Shown here one piece after another: positions 56,723 through 64,000 of a stretch of 64,000 bases of DNA (its first letter is position 1; each line of letters begins with the position of its first letter). Both the position numbers and the translations under genes were made by a program. The stretch lies in contig CM048750.1 of NCBI GenBank assembly GCA_026315105.1, positions 170,466,549 through 170,530,548 on the forward strand. Reading direction: 5' to 3'. This DNA comes from Locusta migratoria. Taxonomy: Eukaryota > Arthropoda > Insecta > Orthoptera > Acrididae. Below the pieces are notes generated by a model. That model was not told where the DNA came from and searched no databases. It was given only the letters and a program-made list of their open reading frames with translations.

Positions 56723-57184
56723 ATATCTCCCTCTCTCTCCCTATACTGATATTTTTTATATTCACAGTTCCAGAAATAATCTCACTCCAATGGTAGCATA
56801 GGCTACTGTTCCTCTCTATGCCTACACCATTACTCCACAATCACTCTCAGCTACCCTCAAACCTGCTCTCTACAAGCACGTTCTCCCCGCCTCCAGCGAT
56901 ACACCAACACCGTCCCCAAAGACAAACGAAGTCTGTTGTTGTCAACATATCTGAACGAGTAGGTATCTCAAGTAAACCCTGTACCCCCATGTGTTTACAG
57001 CAGGTGTCTTTCGTTATCAGTGTCGTAGCTAGGAGCTTCAAAGTCAGTCCGGTCTTATGTACTGCTGGAGCAGGTTGTAATCGGAATTTCCCAAGCGTAG
57101 TATGAAGAGGTTGATCGACTGACTTGAGTTTCCGTACAGCCGTCTGGCGAGTTGACTGATCTATGCTGGATGCCCTATTTATAA
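56723..57184. other. Stretch without a gene
   Basis: Pyrimidine-rich, with a 95-codon frame (56818-57105) that shows no domain. Confidence 0.4.
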
Positions 57185-57199
57185 CTTATATCTCATCCC

Positions 57200-57450
57200 G
57201 TACCGAGCGAGGTGGCGCAGTGGTAAGACACTGGACTCGCATTCGGAAGGATGGTGGTTCAAATCCACCTCCGGCCATCCAGATTTAGATTTTCCGTGAT
57301 TTCCCTATATCACTCCAGGTAAATGCCGGGATGGTTCCTTTCAAAGGGCACAGCCGATTTCCTTTCCCGTTCTTACCTAAACAACTCGAGCATAAGCTCC
57401 ATCTCTAATGACGACGCTATCGACGGGACGCAAAACCCTAAACTTTCTTT
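57200..57450 (+). mobile_element. tRNA-headed SINE, second family, complete
   Basis: The head reads gaggtggcgcagtggtaaga, cactggactcgcattcggaa and ggtggttcaaatccacctcc, a tRNA whose loops are all visible. The body matches 14582-14800. Exact 15-bp duplications cttatatctcatccc lie at 57185-57199 and 57451-57465. Confidence 0.95.
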
Positions 57451-57465
57451 CTTATATCTCATCCC

Positions 57466-58447
57466 CCCCCCCCTCTTTAGCTGCCAGGGCAATGGCCGAG
57501 TCAAGTGTCTGCTGCTGTGGTAACGAAGTTTCCTCTACACGAGACTTCCGTGTAGATTACAGCTGTGTTTTTATCACACTCAAAGCTTATTTCCAGGGCT
57601 TGCTCAACTGAACCGACTATCTTTATTTACTGGTCATGAGACCGAACTTCACATTTTCTTTGAGAATACAGTACCACGAGGAGTACAGTAATAATTTTGT
57701 GCCTTCTTAATTCGTGGCATGTACGTGGGAGATACAACGCCCTGCCATAGCGGATTTTTTTCGGCTTGTCTGACGTACATACGTTTTCTCATAATGGTTA
57801 GATATGCCACGAAGCCCAGTTTCTGATATTTTCTTGACTTATCCTAGTAAGGTTTTCGTCTTCGCTGGAGGGTGGGATACGAGTTTTCGGAGCGTTATCC
57901 CGATCTTTCCTGTAGCAACCAATTTGTCTTCATTTTCAGCAGGTTGTGATCTTCTTCTTAAGGGCTGTTGTATTTGGCGGTTATTGTAACCGTCCATATA
58001 GAACACTGCCTCTGAGTGCTGTAATTCTGCAGCTAGACTTAACTCTTTTTAATTTAATATGTTCCACAGGATCAAACTGAAAAGTACGTTTTCATGGTCA
58101 CAGAACGACTCAGTACAAGAAAGTTTAACAAAAGAGTAGTAATAATTGAAGTGAAACGTACAGCAATTCTATGCACACTGTGGGCCTAAGCAAAAGTAAA
58201 CAGAAAGTAGCTTCATTCTTTAATGTTTTCAGGAATTCCTCGAGAGAATAGAAAGAATGGTCCACGAGGAAACTTTTCTGCGCAGGGAGATCTTTCTTTT
58301 CAGTTTTTTAACGCTCACATTGGTAGATTCTGAAGTCAGAAAAATGTATAACAAAATTATAGATTTAGAAACTGGAACGTGTGAATATTGGGGAGCATAC
58401 ATTTGGCACCATATGACAGTACAATACCCGAAGATTACTACTAAACA
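57466..58447. other. Stretch without a recognised gene
   Basis: A 94-codon frame at 58257-58541 (MVHEETFLRREIFLFSFLTL and on) overlaps the next inverted repeat and shows no family motif. No repeats seen otherwise. Confidence 0.4.
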
Positions 58448-58875
58448 TTCTGAATTCTATTATATATTTTTGACGACGTTGCAGCGTTCATTTAATGAAA
58501 TAAATCGCAATTTGCAATCACTTATGGCATCACTGTACTAGGTTTAGAAGGAATACCAAAGGTATGGAATACAGTATTGTGGCTGCGAGCATTACAGAAC
58601 AAATAGGCTGTGGTAATAGGAAAGAGACAGCGTGGCGAATGGAGATTTGTGTGTGGCGGGAGACGTGCTGGGAATAGTCCTCTGCAGTCGGGCTGGTCAG
58701 TGAGTCCTCGGTGGCGGAGTGGTCAACGCGTCTGCCTACTAAGAACCCTGGTTCGAATCCCGGCCGGGAACAAATTTTTATTCGCCGCCCTTTGGAATTC
58801 CATGTAAACCTAGTACAGTGATGGCATAACTGATCGCAAATTGCGATTTATTTCATTCTGAATTCTTGTGTTAGT
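58448..58875. repeat. Inverted repeat with a tRNA-derived SINE in its loop
   Basis: gaaataaatcgcaatttgca and catcactgtactaggttta (58497-58547) are inverted at 58800-58860 (taaacctagtacagtgatgg, gcaaattgcgatttatttca). Between them at 58712-58790 lies gtcctcggtggcggagtggt, caacgcgtctgcct, ccctggttcgaatcccggcc, a tRNA-like head with a shortened anticodon arm. Confidence 0.75.
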
Positions 58876-58879
58876 ATAT

Positions 58880-59413
58880 TAAAAATACTGCACGACAGGA
58901 TACTACTCCGCACAAGGGTCAGGGACGTGTGATCCAAATGCAAAATCGATTTCTGTCTAGAGAATAATATTAACAACAAACTACATTAAAAATATGTATG
59001 TCTGAATTCCCAGGCTACTTAACAGGGGTCGACAAGAAGCCGCGTTCTTACGTCTGCCACAGACCATTTCTGCACAATAAATATCGTTTTTGAACCAGCT
59101 TAGTTACCTTAAAATATAACACCATAAGTCATAAGGGAATGAAATCATGCAACTTCCCTCAGGCCGGCCGGCACACCGTCGTGCTGATTGCAACCGGGAC
59201 TGACGCACCTTCCCGACCCTGAGCACGGCGGTTTGAAGAGCGCAACTTGCCGAGCGGGTTACGGTGCTTAAGCTGAAGCTGTTTTCCTTGACTAGCGGAG
59301 GGCAATCCATTCGCTTACACACCGCCGTCGAGATAACAAAAGGACGACCATACCGAGTAAGAGAACTCCTAGTCATCAGGTGTGTTTAGATCCATTAACG
59401 TACAGGTTTTCTG
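58880..59413. other. Stretch without a gene
   Basis: A GC-richer block at 59160-59340 stands out, but no tRNA arms or protein motif could be fixed. Confidence 0.4.
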
Positions 59414-59425
59414 GATTACATGTTG

Positions 59426-60268
59426 ACCGGCCGCGGTGGCCGAGGAGACTGACGCGCTCCAGTCACGGTCTGCACGGGCACTACGGTCGGGGGTTCGAAT
59501 CCCCCCTCGGGCATGGATATTTGTGCCATCCTTAATATAAGGTAGTTGATAAGTAGTTTGTAAGTTTAGGGACTGATGACCCTGTAGTTAAGTCCCATAA
59601 GATTAACCCTTAACTACTATCTGCGGTCTCTCAGACCGCTACGACTTTTTGACTCGAGATACTTCACACACCCCTGCCAAGCTAAAAGGACTCTTCCGTG
59701 TACCTTCCTGGTGGCCGACAAGGTCCACGTGCCAACATTCTTGCAATGTTGCTGCTCTTTGTTCCGTATTTATGAGCCTAGCGCGGCCTCACTGACCGAA
59801 CATAGTGTTTGCGTGCTCTACCTCATAGCGCCTGGCCAGTTGGCTTCGTGAGCGCGGCCTGCTAAGCGACAGCGCTGTGGCTGTGGCCTCTCTCTCGCAT
59901 ACAATTTACTATGGGATTTTTGTATCTAATCACGCTGTGAATTTGTAATATGATCTCTATAATGATAATCTGTGGGTGTTTAGGGATATAATGACTTGCT
60001 GTTCTTTTCGAAGCACAAAAAATAAAAATGTACTGCAAATTGTGCTGTGTTTTACTTGTCTTCATGGTACCCATGGTTAAAAAAAGTAAAATTTCTACTA
60101 ATGCCACCTCTAACAAGTGTAATGAATGGCAGGAAGTCATGAAAATATATATTTAGCAGAACACTAGTATAATACATGGAAAATAAGAGAGCGGTCTGAG
60201 AGACCACTCCATAGTAGTTCCTGTCAACGTCTGTAGTAGTTAAGGGTTAACAAACATTTGGACATTTT
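59426..60268 (+). mobile_element. tRNA-headed SINE, main type, split by a MITE
   Basis: The head and body are 59426-59606 and the tail end is 60251-60268 (caaacatttggacatttt). Flanking duplications are gattacatgttg (59414-59425) and gattacacgttg (60269-60280). Removing 59607-60250 restores the usual junction ...ataagattaacaaacat. Confidence 0.94.
59607..60246. mobile_element. piggyBac-like MITE
   Basis: The ends cccttaactacta and tagtagttaaggg are perfect inverses, bordered by TTAA at 59603-59606 and 60247-60250. TTAA duplication and CCC-starting ends are piggyBac traits. Near both ends lies ggtctctcagaccgc-like text (59622-59641; 60190-60208). No coding frame. Confidence 0.9.
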
Positions 60269-60549
60269 GATTACACGTTGGAAAGTGAGATGTCAGAAGG
60301 AAGATAGAAAACAGTTCTCACGTAAGATGAAAACACGATAACAAAACACTAGACGTCCAGTGCTAATACTGAGCCGTGGTGTCGGTACTTCCTTCCACCT
60401 CCGAGGTTGGCGCGCTTGGATAGTTGTCTGCTGGCTTGATAACCTCTTTGCCTCGCGTCATTTAAGGACGGTACGCGGCGCCACGAACAGGACTGTGCTG
60501 GGAGATCTGTAGGCCGTGTGGTAGAGGTCTGCGTATTTGTGAATTTGCT

Positions 60550-60955
60550 TGCTTGTACCAACACCACCTAGAGAGAAGCCCGCGGCGCTCTCGAGTGACG
60601 TCAGGCAGAGTAGGTTGCGCGCGCATAGCTGACTGGGTAGCCGCTGGGGCACGGCCCACTATGCCGAAGCAGCGAACCAGTCGGCTATGCCAACACCGCC
60701 TAGAAGACAAGGCCTCACAACTGGCCGTGCCTACGTCACACTTACAGACCGCGGCCGCCGGCTCACTGGCTGCCCGCTGGGGCATGCCCACCGCTGCATA
60801 CCGGCTGACCAGTGAGCTGGCGGCCGCGGCCTGTAAGTGTGACGTAGGCACGGCCAGTTGTGAGGCCTTGTCTTCTAGGCGGTGTTGGCTATGCGCGCGC
60901 AACCTACTTTGCCTGACGTCACACGAGAGTGCCGCGGCCTTCTCTCTAGTAGTCT
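60550..60955. repeat. GC-rich composite palindrome
   Basis: The outer arms 60559-60630 (agagagaagcccgcggcgct, gtgacgtcaggcagagtagg, ttgcgcgcgcatag) and 60886-60950 are inverse. The inner arms 60686-60769 (aacaccgcctagaagacaag, gcctcacaactggccgtgcc, tacgtcacacttacagaccg) and about 60810-60884 are nearly perfect inverses. The loop is about 40 bp. GC content is far above the surroundings, with CpG-rich NotI-like gcggccgc sites in both inner arms. Confidence 0.88.
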
Positions 60956-61407
60956 TGTGTAGTTGGCGAACGAACTAGTTCGGAAGAGCGCTCCCACAGG
61001 CGAACGACGCGAACTAGTTCGCAGTTCCTTCGCCTCTTAGTTCGTCTGCTCCTTTTTCGAAGACTGAGGGGGAACAGTGAGAGGACGCGAGAGCGCGCAG
61101 AATCGCGTGATTCCCTTCTACCAGTTACCTTCATTTCGAGCTGAGATGCAGCTCAGCTGTAGTTTCATAGTTTACTGCCACAAGAAATGTATTTTAAAGA
61201 TAACGTACTACGAGTACTCTGTATGCAAACTAGTTAATACCACTGTATCACTCATTCATGTAAATAACTGTTTTATTTGTCCAAGTATTTGATGTGAAAT
61301 GTGCCCAAAAATACGGGTAATAGCACACGCTTTAGCAACACTGATTCATTATATAAAAATGCTCTCATAAAAAAGAGCTCTTTTAGTAGCGGTAGCAAAA
61401 GCCAAAA

Positions 61408-61470
61408 AGAGCGGACGAACTAGAAGGAGCGGACGAACTAGAAGGAGCGGACGAACTAGGAGCAGTGGAC
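61408..61470 (+). repeat. 18-bp minisatellite
   Basis: gagcggacgaactagaag is repeated three times and then degenerates (gagcagtggac). It lies directly before a SINE. Confidence 0.92.
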
Positions 61471-61475
61471 GATTA

Positions 61476-61671
61476 GTCGGCCGCGGTGGCCGAGGGGACT
61501 GAGGCGCTCCAGTCACGGTCTGCACGGCCACTACGGTCGGGGGTTCGAATCCCCCCTCGGGCATGGATATTTGTGCCGTCCTAGTTCGTAAGTAGTTTGT
61601 AAATTTAGGGACTCTTTACCCCGTAGTTAAGTCCCATAGACTATACAAACGTTTGAACATTTGAATTTTGC
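61476..61671 (+). mobile_element. tRNA-headed SINE, main type
   Basis: Complete plus-strand copy with an intact B box. ggacgatta at 61467-61475 and 61672-61680 marks the duplication. Confidence 0.94.
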
Positions 61672-61875
61672 GGACGATTATGCCAAACGTATCTCGCTTC
61701 ATAGTTCGTTGGATTCTTTTCAGAAGACAGACGGGCAATAGCGAGAGGGCGCGTAGCAGAATTAAAAATCACGTGTTTGCCTTCTGCTGATGAGTCATTT
61801 CGAGGTGAGCGTCTGCCTGCTAGATTACATAGTTCGGTGCTATAAAATTTCTGTTTTGATGTGTTCTGCACTCTG

Positions 61876-62570
61876 CAATATCTGACTAATAAATTTCATA
61901 ATGCCAAGATACAGAGATAACTCTAAACTTAAACGCGAGAAATTACCCACAAACTGTTTCTTTTGGTTTGCGTGATATCGTTAGCGGCTCAAGCAGCAAG
62001 CGCATGAAGCAGCTAGGTGGGGGAACTTTCCCCTCCAACTGCATGCGCAGACCACGCCGCTCAGCCGTCACTGGGAGCGGACGAACTAAAAGTGCGAACT
62101 AAAGTGAGCGCTCCCGATCGCGAACTATTATGCGCAGGTCTACTCTCTAGGCGGTGGTGCTTGTACTCGCTCGATCGCGCCGCACACGGTTTTTGCTTGT
62201 CGGATTATGAATGCTTGCGCGGCCAGCTGTGCTTGTTTACAGCGCCGTGGGGATGGTGAGCGGGCCAGCGGTCGGCTCTTACCGGCGAGCTCACCGCTCC
62301 GCTGCTGTGGCTGCGGCCCACACAGCAGCTCTGTGTTACCGCCGCTTCTGTTACGTTCCTACCAGATGACGGCACTACACCCGCATCATTTTATTTATGC
62401 AATACTCTGACATTCTAGCAGGGTTACAATAAACAATACGAAACACCATAACCACTATAAACATTTGTAATGTGGACGTTATGTGAATGAAAAATTAAAT
62501 TTCGCACCGCGGCAAGAATAGTGACACAATTTTAAAACCGGCAGTTTGTAGTTTATCATTGACAAATATG
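61876..62570. other. GC-rich to AT-rich stretch without a gene
   Basis: An 80-codon frame at 62017-62259 in a CpG-rich block shows no domain. ctctctaggcggtggtgctt (62143-62162) is a worn piece of the 60550-60955 palindrome. Confidence 0.4.
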
Positions 62571-62571
62571 T

Positions 62572-62603
62572 CTGATGAACTCCAACCTGGCCCGAAAACG
62601 TCA
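62572..62603 (+). ncRNA. Hammerhead-like motif, worn
   Basis: CTGATGA, then actccaacctggccc with an imperfect stem, then GAAAACGTCAC. Both core elements are present; the stem II pairing is weak. Confidence 0.35.
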
Positions 62604-62759
62604 CATTTTTATAGCAGTTTGTACGCTTGAAGAGAATACTATAATTTATGTTGTAGGATAGTCCATAATATTCGCCATGGCAAGAAAGATGTTGCTAATC
62701 TTAAGTACCTATTACAGTTATGAGTTTATGAAACTGTTCAAGACCGCGTGCGATTTAAG

Positions 62760-62958
62760 GCCGGCCGCGGTGGCCGAGGAGACTGAGGCGCTCCAGTCAC
62801 GGTCTGCACGGCCACTACGGTCGGGGATTCGAATCCCCCCTCGGGCATGGATATTTGTGCCGTCCGTAGTATTAGCTAGTTCATAAGTAGTTTGTAAATT
62901 TAGGGACTGATGACCCCGTAGTTAAGTCCCATAAGCTTAACAAACATTTGAACATTTT
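62760..62958 (+). mobile_element. tRNA-headed SINE, main type
   Basis: Complete plus-strand copy with gcgatttaag at 62750-62759 and 62959-62968. Confidence 0.96.
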
Positions 62959-63198
62959 GCGATTTAAGTTTCTTTCCTACTATTATATACTTTATTGATT
63001 CACGCTTATAAAAGCCAGTATTTCTACCTAATAAATTACGAACATAACAGATAAAACTGTCTCCATATTAATCATCAGTATACACTGACAAATACCAATA
63101 ACACTCAAAGTGGCTTTTATACTTAAATACAATAAGCATTTTCTGCACACGCAGCACTTACCAAGGAAATTGTAGTACAGTAATTTAAAGAAACTTAC

Positions 63199-63560
63199 CT
63201 CAGTATCACAAGACTGTCTATTGCAGTGGCTCTTCAGTTTATGGACCCATAACAAAACAAACTGAATTGTCGGATACGTCTCTCCTTCTAGCACTTCCGT
63301 GGCATCTTTGAACGGCTGCAGAAATGTCTCGAGTGTTTTTGCAATCTCATTGTCGTAACCGCAAAGTTTATCGGAGGCGGCCTCCTTTGCAAGTATTTCC
63401 CGGATTTGATCATACTGCCTAGCTACAAAGCTTAACATTCTGAACAAGCTGTTCCATCTCGTATCCGTTTCTAGCTTCATGCTTGTTGGTAGTGCATTCA
63501 CGTCACCCGTTTTCTTCATGAAACGGACAGTATTTTTGGCAGCATAAATTGTGGCATAAA
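63199..63560 (-). CDS. hAT-type transposase-like exon (possibly a domesticated gene)
   Basis: The minus-strand frame reads AAKNTVRFMKKTGDVNALPT, MKLETDTRWNSLFRMLSFVA and TLETFLQPFKDATEVLEGET then YPTIQFVLLWVHKLKSHC. This is the central part of a hAT transposase of the ZBED type (TRWNS block and the FL.PF..ATE.LE block). There are no stops. The exon ends at ACTGAG|GTAAGT (donor GT at 63197-63198), a consensus splice donor. The 5' border is not certain; a possible start or acceptor lies near 63560-63590. Nearby hAT remains (19977) are riddled with stops, so the clean frame here is notable. It may be a younger transposon or a host gene. Confidence 0.7.
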
Positions 63561-63633
63561 CCACTCCCACCTCTTTTTTTTTTATAATCCTCATCGAAAA
63601 CGTGTTTTAGGACAGTGTTCAAAAAACATGTGA

Positions 63634-63832
63634 CCGGCCGCGGTGGCCGAGGACACTGCGGCGCGCCAGTCACGGTCTGCACGCCCACTACGGTCGGGGG
63701 TTCGAGTCCCCTGTCGGGCATGGATATTTGTGCCGTCCTTAGTGTTAGCTAGTTCATAAGCAGTTTGTAAGTTTAGGGACCGATGACCCCGTAGTTAAGT
63801 CCCATAAGATATAAAAAACATTTGAACATTTG
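63634..63832 (+). mobile_element. tRNA-headed SINE, main type
   Basis: Complete plus-strand copy. aaaacatgtga (63623-63633) and aaaagatgtga (63833-63843) are the duplications, one mismatch. It lies upstream of the hAT exon. Confidence 0.94.
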
Positions 63833-63957
63833 AAAAGATGTGAAATGCATACGTAATGCGGAAAGCATTCCAGTGCCTAGTATAAATTAGCACCTCGGTC
63901 CGTGACAAAAGAAATCATATTTAGGTGCTGTGGATTTACTCCTAAATTAAAAAATGC

Positions 63958-64000
63958 TGCCGCAGTGGAGTAGCCGAGCGGTCTAAGGCGCCTTGCTACG
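63958..64000 (+). mobile_element. tRNA-headed SINE, head variant 2, cut by the window end
   Basis: gctgccgcagtggagtagcc then gagcggtctaaggcgcct begins a Leu-like head. The rest lies beyond the window. Confidence 0.75.

Larger units (their letters stand above)
61039..61875 (+). repeat. Diverged direct duplication
   Basis: Text at 61039-61215 (gttcgtctgctcctttttcg, gagaggacgcgagagcgcg, catttcgagctgagatgc) matches 61698-61875 (gttcgttggattcttttcag, gcgagagggcgcgtagcag, catttcgaggtgagcg). A related piece recurs near 62070-62130. Confidence 0.6.

Noticed and set aside
57200..57280. tRNA gene
   Set aside because: Good A and B boxes, but the unit is part of a 250-bp SINE with a 15-bp target duplication.
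61349..61564. Frame with repeated RPLLLV
   Set aside because: Translation of the 18-bp minisatellite and the SINE head on the minus strand.
1..64000. CRISPR arrays, operons, bacterial insertion sequences
   Set aside because: No regularly spaced repeats with unique spacers, no ribosome-binding-site patterns and no bacterial transposases. All features are eukaryotic.

Overview
The window is eukaryotic and looks like intronic or intergenic DNA from an arthropod with a large, repeat-rich genome. The mix of repeats (tRNA-headed SINEs by the dozen, RTE-like and CR1/Jockey-group LINEs, Penelope-like elements, Helitrons, mariner, hAT and FLYWCH/MULE relics) fits an orthopteran such as a grasshopper or locust. 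That assignment is inference; no species-specific gene was seen. There are no operons, no bacterial signals, no CRISPR arrays and no rRNA genes. Nearly all long open frames belong to decayed transposons.

Only two pieces look like host or possibly domesticated coding sequence, both on the minus strand. One is a clean 190-bp exon of an ABCG-type ABC transporter (33452-33641) with good splice sites. The other is an uninterrupted hAT-transposase-like exon with a consensus splice donor (63199 to about 63560). A third gene-like piece, a FLYWCH zinc-finger reading frame (27342-27800), is broken by an in-frame stop and a frameshift.

Layout. 1-5000: SINE cluster, RTE-like and CR1-like LINE fragments, a large inverted repeat. 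5200-11700: microsatellites, hairpin elements with hammerhead-like ends, and four or more mariner-type fossils. 11700-16800: two LINE tails, a Penelope-like element with GIY-YIG remnants, and SINEs of three further kinds. 17000-24000: a hAT fossil inside an older inverted-repeat pair, a short Helitron with both ends visible, and another mariner-type fossil. 25300-27340: a 2-kb foldback element with a 9-bp target duplication, inserted at the start codon of the FLYWCH frame. 29000-43300: RTE-like and CR1-like LINEs, SINEs, a near-perfect hairpin element, the ABCG exon and a second Helitron. 43700-48700: a nest of a LINE broken by a Gypsy element, whose LTR is broken by a second Gypsy element, whose own LTR holds a MITE. 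49000-56700: Penelope-type ends, RTE pieces, and a LINE broken by a 5S-rRNA-derived SINE and by an RNase H-bearing LINE, then a TTAA-flanked foldback. 57000-64000: more SINEs, a piggyBac-like MITE inside a SINE, a GC-rich composite palindrome, diverged duplications and the hAT exon.

Many insertions can be placed to the base because their target-site duplications are visible, so a relative order of events can be read from the nesting. No translation, folding or database search was run; all family names come from reading motifs by eye.
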